Below, piece by piece: positions 12,571 through 24,179 of a stretch of DNA of 64,000 bases. Below the pieces are notes generated by a model, which worked only from the letters and a program-made list of their open reading frames with translations, was not told the origin of the DNA and searched no databases. The position numbers were made by a program, and so were the translations under genes. Source of the DNA: Talpa occidentalis (Eukaryota > Chordata > Mammalia > Eulipotyphla > Talpidae); the NCBI RefSeq assembly GCF_014898055.3, contig NW_023601433.1, positions 69,113,683 to 69,177,682 of the forward strand. The letters are read 5' to 3'. Every line of letters starts with the position of its first letter. Position 1 is the first letter of the stretch.

Positions 12571-14735
12571 CCAATTTATATACAAGTAAGGTATCTGATT
12601 ATTCTCCTTCCTTTGAAATACTGGAGCATCTCCGATGGTATAAAAGATCTATGCTCAATTGTTGGATAAGAAATTGCCCATTTCGTGATAGAACATACCT
12701 TTGTACTGAGAAAATTGAAATTTTGCGAAGGAAGCAACTACCCTTAATGCAGGACACAGATAACTTTGGGGCTGGTGGCAGAGCCCACATCCATATCCCA
12801 TCACCCACAGATATGGTCCCCCTGTGGCAATATTTGCATCCCCAATGCCAGGTGGTAGATGACACTACTGAAATGAAACTCTGATATAGGGGAAAATCTC
12901 TTCTGAAAATTTAGAATTGAAATTGAGAAGTCGTCAGAGGTTTCCACTGGTACTTAAACCAGAACATCCTAGCACCTCCAAGTTTAATCCAGTGCAGAGA
13001 GAGCCGAAGAGCAGAGGAAGGCAGTTGAGAGGGAGAAAAAATAATAAAGAAACATGCAGAGGGAGACAAATGAGAAGGACAGAGACGGGTGAGACTGCCG
13101 AGAGCAGCTTCTGAAATGGTTTTTTTGAGTTTCTGTGTTTCTTATATGTATCAACATCCCCACATCCTTAAATCCTCCTTTTTGTTTAAGTTTTTTGTTT
13201 GGGTGAGTCCTGTTTTACAGGGGAAGGATCCTTAATTAATATATTCTGATTTCCAAGACCTTCCTTTCCTTTCTGATTTTTGTTTAACTCTTGTAAATAA
13301 GTCAGATCTGGTGAAATTTAGCAGAATGAGAGATAAAAACAGGTTCTCCTATTGGTCATGGCTGCTGGCTAAGCAGGTGCTTTCAAACTCTGCAGATACT
13401 GTAAGCTGTTTGGCTGTGTATACAGTGCTCTGGGGTAAATGTCCTTGCTTTTATTTAAGATGGAAGAGAAAGAAGGGACACTCTGTCCTTGGCATGACTG
13501 CCGTTGCTCAGTGGCACATCTGTTTTCCTACGTCATTAATGGATCCTTCCAAAAGCAGTCAGTCCTTCCCTGAGCATTAGGCCAGCAATCCTGATTAGAA
13601 TCAGCATCAACCACCCATGAAACTAGAAGCTTCCCCTGTGATTTATTAGTACAATAAAACCTCACCAATTAACCATAATTAGAAGGAAAACCCATCTTGA
13701 TTTTAAGATTCTTAAAGAAGCAACATTTTAATTTCTTCCCACTTTGCATAATGATTAAATTGGTTAACCAACTGTATTTGACTTAATATATGAATAAAAA
13801 TTATTTCCAGATAGCACATCAACTTATGATATGTATTTTTGGTATGTAAATGGTCTTCAAGAAACAGCTTTTTCTTTCAGGGAGGCAATTTGAGCATTCT
13901 ACTTAAACTTTCACAGTATTAGGTTTAGCAAATGCTTTTTCCCATTGCAAAAACAATGATTAACTTAATCTGAATACTTGTCAAAATGATTTTTAAACAA
14001 ATAGGGTCTGAATTTCAGAGATGATTATATTTTTAGATCAATGTGAAAATTATTAGGGGAATAAATGTTGTCATTAAAGTGTCATGAAAACCTGTTTTGA
14101 GGCTTCAGAATTTTTCATAGGGGTTTACGTTGCTGTTGAAAATAAAGTGGATTTATTTAAGAATCTGGTAAAATGGTGGTGGTGACCATGTGCTGAAAAT
14201 CAACTTGATAAAGTTGTGATCTTTACACTGAGGCGCCAATTTACAAAAAAACAAGGGTAAATGCAAATAGACTGTGATGAAATGTTTGGTGCCTCACATC
14301 ATTTGTCCTGATTATATATTTGCTGTTTTTGAAATCTAAAGAAAATGAGCTGGGAAAGCTAAGTTGGTGCTGAGACTAGAGTTCTCTTAAATAGCTACGC
14401 TAATTTCAAACCTGCAGGAAGTTCTCTTAGGACACCTAGCAAAGCACAGAGTTTTTATTTGTTTTTCTGTGGGGGGCACAGATAAAAGATGGGGTGAGAG
14501 TATTTAGGTTGGCCCTTGGCAGCATCTACTGAGGGGCCTGAGACAACCTGACTTACACTGGCTGTTCACCACCTGCTGGAGCCTGCTCACTCCTGATTCC
14601 CCTCCCTTCCTATTACACCGAATGTTTTTGACTTTTTGCTTTGCTTTTAATCTGAGCCTGTAAAGTGATTTTTTCAATATAAAAGGATAGAACATGACTG
14701 AAAATGGAGCCAGGTTTGTAGAACTCTAGAAACTG
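12571..14735. other. Unrecognised non-coding DNA
   Basis: No repeat family is identified. Overlapping open frames on both strands (12599-12884) suggest stop-poor composition rather than a gene. An 89-codon frame at 13311 has no domain that I recognise. Confidence 0.45.
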
Positions 14736-14740
14736 CTTAC

Positions 14741-14959
14741 CTTTGGGGTAACTTCCCAGAGAAGTGCCATCAGCTGGTTTGCCCAGTGAGCCCAGAAGTG
14801 CATCCTTGTTGCCATAGGGTGAGTCTGCTAGAGGCAGGCCCTTAGCCATCTTCCAGTTTGTTAAGATGGGACTAAACATGGCATTCATGTGGCCCAGGTT
14901 AGTAAAGGAAGATGAAAGAAGCTTTCTGATGTCTGTTTTTGTCCACACTGGCTCAACCT
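14741..14959 (-). other. Anonymous open frame with splice-like borders (candidate exon)
   Basis: On the minus strand the frame is open from just after a TGA near 14990 to past 14700. A pyrimidine-rich TTCCTGTCCAG precedes position 14959 and a donor-like AAAGGTAAGC follows 14741. These borders would give a 219-nt exon with phase 1 at both ends, encoding about 73 residues that include WTKTDIRKLLSSSFTN and GNKDALLGSLGKPADG. I do not recognise the peptide. The borders are only motif matches and the frame may be chance, so no function is assigned. Confidence 0.2.
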
Positions 14960-15339
14960 CTGGACAGGAATGGCTGAGGGACTGTGGGTAACTTCACCCC
15001 AGAGGGACTTACAGTGCTTGCCCAGGATGTCAGCCTTGGTCCACATTCTTTTGGGCCTCAGGATTTTGTAACATGCCTGCTATTTGTTTAGCACCTTTGC
15101 TTTTCTATAATTTTTCATTTTATATAAAGATAAAGCACATGTGAGTTACCAAAATCAAGTTTTTGTAAAGGACAGAAGAGAAGCAAGATTTTGTAACATG
15201 AGTGCAGCTGTCTTGCCAGTGCTGCAATGCTGCTATTCGTGACCCAGGGTCTGCCTCTGTGTCCGCCTACAGCCCTGGCCACCTGACTTTGAGGGCACAC
15301 AGCCTGGAGGACACTACTGACATGAAGTGCCTGGAGAAC
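14960..15339. other. Unrecognised non-coding DNA
   Basis: The stretch is somewhat GC-richer than its surroundings. No gene or repeat could be assigned. Confidence 0.4.
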
Positions 15340-15440
15340 ACCCCACCTGGGTTCTAATCAGAGCCATTCACTCCTTGCATAACCTCGGGGAAATTACTTC
15401 TCCCCTCTAGGTCTTGCTCTTATGAAAAATACAATTAAAT
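15340..15440 (+). repeat. MIR SINE fragment, sense
   Basis: CACCTGGGTTCTAATCAGAG, then CATAACCTCGGGGAAATTAC and TTCTCCCCTCTAGGTCTTG correspond to the tRNA-like B box and following core of MIR. The 3' part is lost in A-rich sequence. Confidence 0.75.
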
Positions 15441-15696
15441 AAAATAAAAGGAAGTGCTAATAATCACTAGCTACAGTATCTTTACGACTTAAGGTTTAGG
15501 ATGACATTTGGGCCTTTACATATCCTGGAAGAGAATATGTCTCCATATCTTATCTAGTACATCTTTGCAATAGAGAAATAGCACTTTACATTCTGAAGGA
15601 CTTAGACAAGTCTGTAGACATTTTGTCCATCAGATATTAATTAAGTCATCCCCACTTAATAGATGAGATGGCAGAGTAAACTTAAAGCCAAATGTA

Positions 15697-15940
15697 GGAG
15701 CTTCCCTGGTGGCGGAGGGGTTAAGTCTCAGCACTATCAACCTGAGGGCTTGAGTTTGATCCCCGGCCAGAGAGCTAACCCACATATGGCGCAGCAGACC
15801 TCTCCTGTCTCGCCAGCTGCTCCCTTCAGCAGTGTATTTCAATCAATCCACCTGTACTGCTCCCCGCTCTGTCTCTGGTGAATCCTCTTGCCCCAGGCAC
15901 CTCTGGCCTACACCCCAGTTCTTCTATGCAAAAAAGTAAA
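15697..15940 (+). mobile_element. tRNA-derived SINE, a-type, degraded tail
   Basis: It has the head GCTTCCCTGGTGGCGGAGGG, the B-box-like GTTTGATCCCC and the end CAGTTCTTCTATGCAAAAAA. The AATAAATAAATCTTT tail is eroded to AAAAAAGTAAA. A 7-bp AAATGTA at both edges (15690-15696, 15939-15945) may be what is left of the target duplication. Confidence 0.88.
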
Positions 15941-15998
15941 ATGTATACCTAAAATTATCACATTAAGAAGTGCAACTTGAAATCAAATATTGTACAAA

Positions 15999-16140
15999 AA
16001 GTGAAAATCAAAATCAACAAAAATCTGTGAACCAGAGACACTTTTGGGGGGGTGGGTGGCGGGAGGGGAGGGATTGGGGTCAAAATGGGGGGGTTGCAAT
16101 TGTATGGGGAATATAAAAATAAAATTTATTATTAAAAAAA
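15999..16140 (+). repeat. 142-bp G-rich element, copy A
   Basis: It starts AAGTGAAAATCAAAATCAAC and ends GTATGGGGAATATAAAAATA followed by AAATTTATTATTAAAAAAA. In between is a purine run dominated by G. A second copy with the same start, same end and same length is at 37307-37448. The G-rich tract followed by an A-rich end resembles an L1 3' UTR, but the shared left border argues for a discrete short element. Family unknown to me. Confidence 0.6.
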
Positions 16141-16209
16141 ATGAACAACAATGAAAGAAAAATTTAAAAAGAATAAATTCTCCATAATGGATAACATAGG
16201 TAACCTATT

Positions 16210-16380
16210 GTATATTTTACTTGCTTTTACTTATTTATTTCACTTATTCTAATAGGTCTTCCCTCTATTAGTATGCAAGCAGTATGTGTACAGGAACATT
16301 GTTGTCGTTTTGCTGATGTCTCTATCCTGAATGCCTAGAGTGGGCCTGGTACATATAAGCACTCCAGAAATTGAATGAGG
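16210..16380 (+). repeat. L2 LINE 3' end, sense
   Basis: The series TATTCTAATAGG, TATTAGTATGCAAGCAG, CTCTATCCTGAATGCCTAGA, GGGCCTGGTACATATAAGCA and CTCCAGAAATTGAATGA follows the L2 3' terminal order. Confidence 0.6.
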
Positions 16381-16382
16381 AA

Positions 16383-16440
16383 TGAGCCCTTACTGTGTGT
16401 CTGACACTGACTATCTCACCTGCATTATCTGATTTAATAT
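16383..16440 (-). repeat. Possible MIR fragment, antisense
   Basis: TTACTGTGTGTCTGACACTG and CTGCATTATCTGATTTAAT match the antisense 3' part of MIR. It is only about 60 bp, next to the L2 end. Confidence 0.4.
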
Positions 16441-17409
16441 AGGAGAGAGAAATACATTGATGAGATATAACTTTATGGTTAGTAATGAGAGCCATTAAAA
16501 TGAATGAGCTCTGTAGGAGGGAGTGTTTAATGACAAAGAGAAGAGGATCTAGAACAGAGAAATAAAGAACATCATCCTTTTAGAGATGGGCAAATATGGA
16601 GAGAGACCCCACATAGGAAAACAAAAAAAGCCACTCAGTGAGCAGGAGGAAATCAGGCTGCTGTAGCACGGTGGGGGTCAACTGAGAGAACAAGTCAAGA
16701 GGGAGGAAGTGCCTAAAGTGGTTGGCTGCTACAGAGAGGTCAGGTCAGGAAAAGAGCAATCAGCAATTCAGAGATGGGCCTTGGGTCTCTCCACTTTCAT
16801 CTGCTGCATTTGATTCCGACTTACTGCTGACCAACCTCTTACGAAAATGTTAGAATTGTTTTCATTACTATCTGACAAAGCTCATTGCAAAGATATAAGT
16901 GGCAGCATTTACGGTTAAACAAAATGTATATAATGATACCTAGTTCCGCAGCTCCCAGGCTTTGGAATGCCACAAATGGATAGTATTTGTGAAAATAATA
17001 ACGGGTCACTGCAATAGTAGACCAGCTTACCAATCATCCAGTCATTTCACTTAATTCAGTGTGATCACAGGATATGAAAAAGTTATGAATCGTTTAGAAC
17101 ACATGAAACCCAGACAACAAGATCATTTGTGTTGACTTGGCTTCTAGTGCAAGTCAGAATTCCTTTTGGGAAAAGTATGACTTCCAGTCCGTTGCCCCCA
17201 CTGCTTGTCCAACAGTGGCTACTATCTGTCCTGCTACTTCATTTACAATAACTCACCTTTGTGAAGGCCTGGACTGAATCCGAGAAAATAGCCTTTCACA
17301 ATGGTGCCAAGAAGCAGCTTGAAGAGGCTTTAGAAACCTTGACAAGTTACCTCCATCAGCTTTCCCATCATGCCTCACAAATAAATATACAGCCACACGA
17401 TCTCAGTTT
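16441..17409. other. Unrecognised non-coding DNA
   Basis: No gene or repeat is recognised. A 63-codon open frame beginning at 17261 looks protein-like but runs into the L1 fragment that follows. Confidence 0.45.
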
Positions 17410-17471
17410 AAAAATTGTGACAGCTACTATGGAAGAGAGTTTGGGGAATTGAAAAAGTAATAGTAAATAAA

Positions 17472-17743
17472 GGGCCTCCCCCGGTGGCGCAGCAGTTGAG
17501 CGCTGGGCTGCGAAGCTGCCCGCAGCCTCTGCAGTGCCGCCGGTTCGATCCCCAGCTGCCGGGCGAGGGTCCCACATGGCGTGCAGACCTCTCCTGCCAT
17601 GCCCACTGCTCCCCTCAGCAGTGTATTTCGTCAGTCTACCTGTTCTGTTCCCCGCTCTGGCTCTGGTGAATTCTCTCGCCCTCCCGCGCTTCTGACTGTA
17701 CCCAGTGCTTGTATAAATAAATAAATCTTTAAAAAAAAAAAAA
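17472..17743 (+). mobile_element. tRNA-derived SINE, b-type, well preserved
   Basis: The head GGGCCTCCCCCGGTGGCGCA gives a good A box. The B box is GGTTCGATCCC at about 17540-17550. The tail ends AAATAAATAAATCTTT and poly(A). It is inserted inside an older L1 3' end. The target duplication is unclear in A-rich flanks. Confidence 0.93.
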
Positions 17744-18234
17744 GAGTATGATCCAGCTAGTCCATTTCTGATGTTTATCTAAAGAAAACTAAAACACTAA
17801 TTGGAAAAGCACCCTGGCATTCACTGCAGCACAATTAGCAATGGCCAAAATGTAGAAGTACCTATTGCCCATTAATGGATGAGTTGACAAAGAGTAGGTG
17901 GTATAGATACATGATGGAATACTACACAACTATAAAACAATACTGTCTTGTCATTTGAACAACATGGATGAAACTGGAGGGGATGATGCTAAGTGAAGTA
18001 AATCAGACAGAGAAAGAAGTATATATTTCATTCATATGTGTAAGATAAAGAAACAAAGAAAATAAAACAAACTAAAATAAAGCCTTAAATTCTGACAATA
18101 GGATAGTGAATTCCAGCAGAGAAGAGAAAATAGGGGTGTAAGTAATACTGGTAAGGGGATAAAATGTATGATGTGAATTGGATTTGATGGTGACCATAGT
18201 ATAGTATATACAGATGTTGAAATATAAAGCTGTA

Positions 18235-18544
18235 CTTTATTTTTATTAATTAATTATTTCTCTTATATCCCTGTAGTCCCCATAGTTTTCCTGCCACCAT
18301 ATCACCCATGAACCACTACCATACTTGTGTTCATCCTCCCCTGTTTTGACCGCCCCACCAACCCCCTTCTTTGCTGTATGCCTCAGTTCTATTGTCAGCT
18401 TGTCAGTTTTGACTTTTTATTGACCTTTTGTTTGGTTTCTCTATATCCCACATATAATAGAATAACACATACCTCATATTAGTTAATTAATTAATTCCAA
18501 TTAATAAATCTGAAATCAAGTTTGAAAATTATATATATATATAT
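18235..18544 (-). mobile_element. LINE-1 3' UTR fragment, antisense, nested
   Basis: TTATCCCTGTAGTCCCCATAG-like sequence, CCCCTGTTTTGACCGCCCC and GACTTTTTATTGACC continue to CTATATCCCACATATAATAG, the antisense layout of an L1 3' end. The 13-bp ATATAAAGCTGTA at 18222-18234 and 18545-18557 is a perfect target duplication that dates this insertion after the surrounding L1. Confidence 0.75.
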
Positions 18545-18600
18545 ATATAAAGCTGTATTCCTGAAACTTCTACTCTGTTATGAATCAGTATTAACTCAAT

Positions 18601-19858
18601 TTTTTAAAAATGTAAATTAAGAAAAGAAGGTATTTTAAAAATGTGTTTGTTTTATCACTTTAAGGCGAGTCTACTGGCCACTCTCCACCTTCTCTTCCCC
18701 ACCACACACTCACCTGGCACTAGACAGGTGAGAGTCCATATGATAAGGTGTTTGGTGTTGGTTATTAACAGAGTAAGTCTTTAAAATGAGTATACTATTA
18801 AAAACAGGTTGGAAATGACTCTTTAAAGAAGCTTGGACAAAGGGGGCTTTTTTCTAAAGCCAGCTCTGCCTTTGGCAGCTGAACAAATTAAGGATTCCTT
18901 TTGCTTCTGACAGTATTTCAAACTAACATAGCCTCCCTCATTTTTGGACAGTACAGATACTTGTTCATTATCAAATTGACATTAGCCAGAATATTTTAAT
19001 GTCAACAAAGACAAGTGAATGATTGTTAGCCTGATTATTTCTTGTATCCCCTTTGGATGTTTCCGTGTATGCAAGTTTTTACATAAAGAGTATGTCCAGA
19101 TTGATTATTTTTTCATTTTTTGTTCTTCTGAGAATTCCAAATTTTACCAAGGATGAAGTTTAATTGAACTTGGAATAAAGCTTTAGTTTCATATTTTCTG
19201 GCTAATGTTCCATAAATGTCATGAATTTGCTGTTAAATGGACAGTGGTTATTTTTAATGTAATAGATACACCAAACCCTAATGAACAGAATGACTGAGCA
19301 ACTCCATGTCGAGCCCACAAACATGAAGATTAGCAATAAAAATAGAAGTTTCTTATCACCAGGAATGGGAGGAGATAGTCCTAGACATTAGACAGACACA
19401 GCCTGATCCTTGCTCCCAGTGTCCCATGAGGGACTCACCCAGTACACTCAATGCCTCAGGCTATGTTCCCTGCATTTGTTCTGCAGGACTATATTACTCC
19501 TTGGCTTGGTATACCCTGAAGTTTCTGGCTGGGGCAAGTGTGTTATAAAAGCCAGATGATGCTGTGGCCTTGGGTCATTCCTTGTCACTACACTGTGCTC
19601 TGAGACTTCCGGTAGAGGTCTTCAGCTAATTTGGAGATTCATGCATGCTCTTTGTGATACCCATCCTGCAGCTCTTTTAATCCTTAAATGAACGATACTC
19701 TGCAGGAAAAGTCATAATACCAACTATGATGTAGAATGGCAACAAAAGTCAGTCTGATTTTGTTGGAAGTACAAAATTTTAAAAAAAAAAATGTAGTTTT
19801 ACTATTATTATTATTATTCAAACTGGGGTCAGGTTAAAATCCTAGGGACAAATCTTTA
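18601..19858. other. Unrecognised non-coding DNA
   Basis: Nothing is assigned in this stretch. A short ATT run (19801-19818) is present. Confidence 0.45.
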
Positions 19859-19868
19859 AGAATGGTCT

Positions 19869-20140
19869 TTTTTTTTTTTTAAAGATTTATTTATTTATTT
19901 ATATAAGAACCGGGGTACAGGCCAGATGTGTGGGAGGGTGAGATGATTCACCAGAGACAGAGTGGGGAGCAGAACAGGCAGACTGACTGAAATACACTGC
20001 TGAGGGGAGCAGCGGGCGAGTCAGGAGAGGTCTGCCATGTGGGTTGCTCTGCGGCCAGCAGGGATTGAACCGGCACTGCAGAGGCTGTGGACAGCTTCAC
20101 AATGCTGTGTTCAACCACCTGTGCCACCAGGGAGGCCCCG
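19869..20140 (-). mobile_element. tRNA-derived SINE, a-type, antisense
   Basis: The plus strand reads poly(T), AAAGATTTATTTATTTATTT, ATAAGAACCGGGGTACAGGC and ends CACCAGGGAGGCC. The flanks AGAATGGTCT (19859-19868) and AGAGTGGTCT (20141-20150) are a diverged target duplication. Confidence 0.92.
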
Positions 20141-20150
20141 AGAGTGGTCT

Positions 20151-20554
20151 GTTTTTAATGTTTTGTCTCCATATGCATCTAAATGTACCTTTTAGGTAAA
20201 GGCTCTTAAAAACTACTGCCTTAGATAACTTGAGCATTTTCCCAAAATTATATTTATGTTTGTCATTGGTTTACTGAGTATTTATTTCAATGCATACTTT
20301 CCAAATGATTCTCAAATCCTTAACTGAAGGGGTTCAATAAAGTTTCATTATTGTGATTATCTGTTATCACAGGTTTTCTGTGCCTACACACTGCTTGGCA
20401 AATAATAAATCAATGAGTTATTAAATGAATGCATGACAAAAGACCTTAAGTTCATTCCTCATCCCTTTGTTTGGCCTCACTTTATTCCATGTGCAGAGAC
20501 AGAATCCCTAATTCTGACTCTGATTGACACCATTTGCAAAAGGCACCTATACAA
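20151..20554. other. Unrecognised spacer between two SINEs
   Basis: AT-rich and without recognisable content. Confidence 0.45.
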
Positions 20555-20563
20555 CATAGGTCA

Positions 20564-20836
20564 TTTTTTTTTTTTTTAAAATTTATTTATATGGGCACTG
20601 GCTACAGTCAGAAGCGCGGGAGGGTGAGAAAATTCACCAGAGGCAGAGCGGAGAGCAGAGCAGAGCATGCAGACTGACTGACGAAGTACACTGCTGAGGG
20701 GAGCAGCGGGCGCGGCAGGAGAGGTCTGCGCGCCATGTGGGACCCTCACCCTGTGGCTGGGGATCGAACTGGCTTTGCAGAAGCTGCGGGCAGCTTCGCA
20801 ACCCAGCGCTCAACCACTGCGCCACTGCGGAGGCCC
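20564..20836 (-). mobile_element. tRNA-derived SINE, b-type, antisense
   Basis: The plus strand reads a poly(T) run, AAAATTTATTTATATGGGC, GCACTGGCTACAGTCAGAAG and ends GCCACTGCGGAGGCCC. AGGTCA flanks both sides as the core of a short target duplication. Its 80-codon antisense open frame is the repeat-borne frame seen in several copies. Confidence 0.92.
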
Positions 20837-20844
20837 AGGTCACT

Positions 20845-21203
20845 TTCTCAGTTGGGTTGCTGTAACAAAGTACCAAAGGCTGGGTAGCTTACAAATGACA
20901 AAGCTTATTTCTCACATTTCTAAAAACTAAAACTCCCAGATCTGGGTGCCTGCATGGTGAGAGGCTGCTGAGTGGCCTCACTGGGTTACAGGTTGCCATG
21001 TTTTCACTATGTCTTCCCATAGCAGAGCAGAGAATTCACTGGCATTTCTTTCTAAGGGCATTAATCCTGTTCCTGAAGGCTCCCCTCTCATGACCTATAC
21101 ACCACCCAAAGATCCCACTTCCAAATACCATCGCCTTGGGCGTTAGGATGTCAGCATCTGACTTTGGGAGAGACATAAACATTCAGTCTCTAGCAACCGT
21201 GAG
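20845..21203 (-). mobile_element. MaLR-type LTR (MLT1/MST class), antisense
   Basis: TTGCTGTAACAAAGTACCAA and TTACAAATGACAAAGCTTAT lie at the left. GGGCATTAATCCTGTTCCTG, CTCATGACCTATACACCACC and AACATTCAGTCTCTAGCAA lie at the right. Read on the minus strand these are the start, middle and end of a mammalian apparent LTR retrotransposon LTR, at near full length of about 360 bp. No internal region is attached, so it is a solo LTR or fragment. Confidence 0.85.
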
Positions 21204-21550
21204 GGAAAGCATATCGCTGCTCAGTGACAGTCTTCTTATTTATGATGACAGATCTCAGTCCTCTTTTCACAGTTACACATTTAGGAGTTAGGAGGAGTTG
21301 GAAGGCATTTGCTTTTTCTGAATGCATGTGAGTTAGAAAGAATATGTTGTAATTTTCTTTTTATGTCAGATCAGAGCTGTCACAGGCTCCCAGGGCTTTC
21401 TGTGATGAGATATGAATAGCAGAGCATTTACTGGTTCCTCAAGTCAAGTAAGTGGACAGTCTGATGTTGGCGAGGAAATCGAAACTTCCTTTCCCTAGGC
21501 ATACTGATCCACCCATTTTCACATCTATCAGCCCTGCAACTGTGTTGCAT
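21204..21550. other. Unrecognised non-coding DNA
   Basis: No feature could be supported. Confidence 0.4.
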
Positions 21551-21563
21551 AAGACAAATTCAG

Positions 21564-21823
21564 GGCCTCCCCTGTGGTGCAGGGGTTCAAGTCTCAACTA
21601 TCAAGCTATCTCCAGCCACTGCGACATGAGTTCCACCCCTGGCCAGGGAGCTAAACCACATAGTGCAGGAGACCTCTCCTGCCTCCTGCACTTCCTCTCA
21701 GCAGTGTATTTCAGTGCATCCAACTGTTCTGCTTCCCACTCTGTCTCTGGTGAATCCTCTCACTCCCCGCACCTCTGACCTGTACCCCAGTTCTTGTATG
21801 TTTAAATAAATCTTTAAAAAAAA
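21564..21823 (+). mobile_element. tRNA-derived SINE, a-type
   Basis: Head GGCCTCCCCTGTGGTGCAGG, B-box-like GAGTTCCACCC (decayed) and tail AAATAAATCTTTAAAAAAAA. Flanks AAGACAAATTCAG (21551-21563) and AAGACAAGTTCCA (21824-21836) give the target duplication. A 108-codon open frame across it is read-through. Confidence 0.92.
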
Positions 21824-21836
21824 AAGACAAGTTCCA

Positions 21837-22418
21837 AGGGTTAGGTAAAGAACAGTTTTTCTCTAGAGAAGAGAGGGCTTCGGAAGTCAGGGTGCCTGAC
21901 ACATGGTTCTCCTCCAGCCAGATTCAAAGGGCCATTTGTAGACCCATGTTCCCCAAGTCTGTGTTCTAGCACACCTTGAGTTCTCCGAGTTCATCTTGCT
22001 CTCCTCTCTCACCTCCATTGGGGAGCTCCTGCTCATTCACTGAGATTTAGTGGGTGTAAATGCTTTCATAAATACATATCTAGGCATTCCAAACAAGTGA
22101 ATCTTCCTTTCCTGTGCTTCCAATGACACAATTCACATTGGATCTTCTCTGCTTTTCAGTCTCTCCCAAAAAGCTCTGGTGGGGGGATAATGGTGAATGT
22201 TTTGAGGGAAGGACTATTTGGGATCCCAGCTGGGTCCCAACCCCTGGCTTAATGTCCTATCTTGTCAGTGAATCAAAAATCAAGAAACAACTTTATAATC
22301 ACAGAGCTACTTTGTAACTTTTTTTTGACATCTTTAAAATTTTTATTCCTTCTATATTTAATAAGAGGTCCTTTATTAACAGAAAACAAATTATTGAAGT
22401 AACATAAGAATTAAAAAG
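21837..22418. other. Unrecognised non-coding DNA
   Basis: Nothing supported. A T-rich run near 22318-22330 has no repeat attached. Confidence 0.4.
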
Positions 22419-22430
22419 GAACAAAGACAG

Positions 22431-22697
22431 GGCCTTCCTGGTGGTGCAGTGGGTTGAGCGCCTTGCTGTGAAGATGTCTGCAGCCTCTGTAGTGCGGGTT
22501 CGATCCCGGCCAGCCAGGGATATTCCCACATAGCACAGCAGACCTCTCCTGTCACTCCCCTGCTCCCCTTAGCAGTGTACTAAGGTCGTCTGCCTGTTCT
22601 GCAACCCGCTCTGTCTCTGGTGAATCCTCTCACCCTCCGATGCCTCTGGCCTGTACCCCAGCTCTTGTGTAAAAATAAATAAATCTTAAAAAAAAAT
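22431..22697 (+). mobile_element. tRNA-derived SINE, intermediate type
   Basis: Head GGGCCTTCCTGGTGGTGCAG with the b-like GTTGAGCGCCTTGCTGTGAA, and an intact B box GGTTCGATCCC. The tail is the a-type GCCTCTGGCCTGTACCCCAG, so it joins features of both subfamilies. Target duplication GAACAAAGACAG / GAACAAGGACAG (22419-22430, 22698-22709). Confidence 0.93.
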
Positions 22698-22709
22698 GAA
22701 CAAGGACAG

Positions 22710-24179
22710 ATCACTGTTAAATAACCATTAGATTTCTATCATCTGTTTATGAGTACACTTTGCATATTATTTGAGTCTGGAAACTACAACCTATGGGGAA
22801 AGAGAGAAGTGGAATTAGTTAGGAGGTCATGATAATGTGGTGAGATTTAAAAACAAAACAGGAGAATCATATGTAGAAGACTGATACTAATTTCTGTGCT
22901 GATACTTCTTAAGTGTCACTATGGTGAACACATCTGAGAGGAGAAATCCTAAATTGTTGGTTATTTTATACTTTGTATCATTCTTAACCTCAGTTTAATG
23001 GTGCTTAGTTTAGCAGTGCTAAGTATTCTAGAATTACACAAAGCACCAACAAATTTATTTATAGTGTGGTAGCCCTGCAATATATGACATTATGGCTGAG
23101 AAAATCAAAACAATAAGCAAGTCATTAAAACACTAGTCACCTGTGTAGATTATTTCTGCATCCACAACCCAGGATGCCATCTGCAGCTCTCTTCCCTGAT
23201 TATATTAGACTTATGACTGTCTCCGAGCCTTTCTAAAAATAAGAAATTATGTTCCTTGATTTTAAGCCCCTCGCTTTTTCGGGTACATTAAAATGAGATT
23301 ACCACAGCAAGTTCTTTTGTACAGAACTATTCCATAAAACATTTATTGGTTCCTATGAGTTTTTAAGGTATTAAATCTGATATCCAACAACTGGCTATTA
23401 TTGGTGCTATCTCACAAATTGCTCTGCTGCATAGCAGAAGGAGGCTTTATGGAATTGGCGTGATTGACTGGAGTCATTTCAGATATTCCCTCAAGGTCTT
23501 TAAACCATAACTTCTTCAACAGCTTGCCCAGCAACCTACATCGTCATCATCATTTTGGCTACTATAAATGCTGTTTTTCTGATTGTGTCATTATTGTTAC
23601 CACTATTTTCTTTTTAAGTGTAGAAATAGATGAGGGGAGAATATAGTTTGTTTTACTCATAAATGAGTCAGAGAAAAAGTTACCACTGCTTCTAATTATC
23701 AGGGGTCAGTGCCAAGAGTCTCTAAGAAGAAAGCATGTACGTTTATATTTTCTAGAAAGCTAATATGCAAACTGTACAAAGTTAGGGGAATTTTTGTGAC
23801 CACATCCCTTGCTCCCAAGTCCTATACATATTCAGGTCCTGTGGTCTGGGTGCTAGTTGGTGATCTGATGGGTGTTTGCAACATTGCGATCAAGCTTGCA
23901 ATGTTATAAGAATATTTTCATAGAAAATGAGGCAAAGCATTCCTCTGGGGGTGAATATTAAAAATCTGCTGAACTTGTAGCTTTGCCTCTTTCCCGCAAC
24001 ACCTGCTGTATCACTGCTGGATGAGCCAAGATGATTGACTTCCTTATCCAAAAACATCAGTTAGCTCTTAGTCAGTTGGGATCAAGCGTTTATGCTGGTG
24101 GGTAGTTTGAAAGGTCTGCGCTTGTTTTCTGCCAGCCCTTGAGGTCACACTAAGGTCATTCTAAGTCTTCTAAATAAAA
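22710..24179. other. Unrecognised AT-rich non-coding DNA
   Basis: No gene, RNA gene or classifiable repeat is seen. Confidence 0.45.

Larger units (their letters stand above)
17410..18600 (+). mobile_element. Old LINE-1 3' end with two later insertions
   Basis: L1 sequence starts at about GTGACAGCTACTATGGAAGA, is split by a SINE (17472-17743), resumes at TATGATCCAGCTAGTCC and continues through AATGGATGAGTTGACAAAG, ATGGAATACTACACAAC and GAACAACATGGATGAAACTG to the 3' UTR. A second insertion (18235-18544, antisense) splits the last part, which resumes at AAAGCTGTATTCCTGAAAC. It is the terminal ORF2/3' UTR of an old L1 and the coding frame is lost. Confidence 0.85.

Noticed and set aside
17261..17452. 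63-codon frame with a helical-looking KKQLEEALETLTSYL segment
   Set aside because: It runs into an L1 3' end, ends without a splice site and has no supporting partner exon.
17540..17550. B-box matches in SINEs as possible tRNA genes
   Set aside because: The A and B boxes belong to SINE heads. No cloverleaf with an acceptor stem can be completed, because the body continues into SINE-specific sequence.
20634..20876. Recurrent 60-80 residue peptides (AQQLSAGLRSCPQPLQ type) at many loci
   Set aside because: The b-type SINE body happens to be open in one frame. The peptide appears at each copy in both window strands and has no start or codon-conservation signal.
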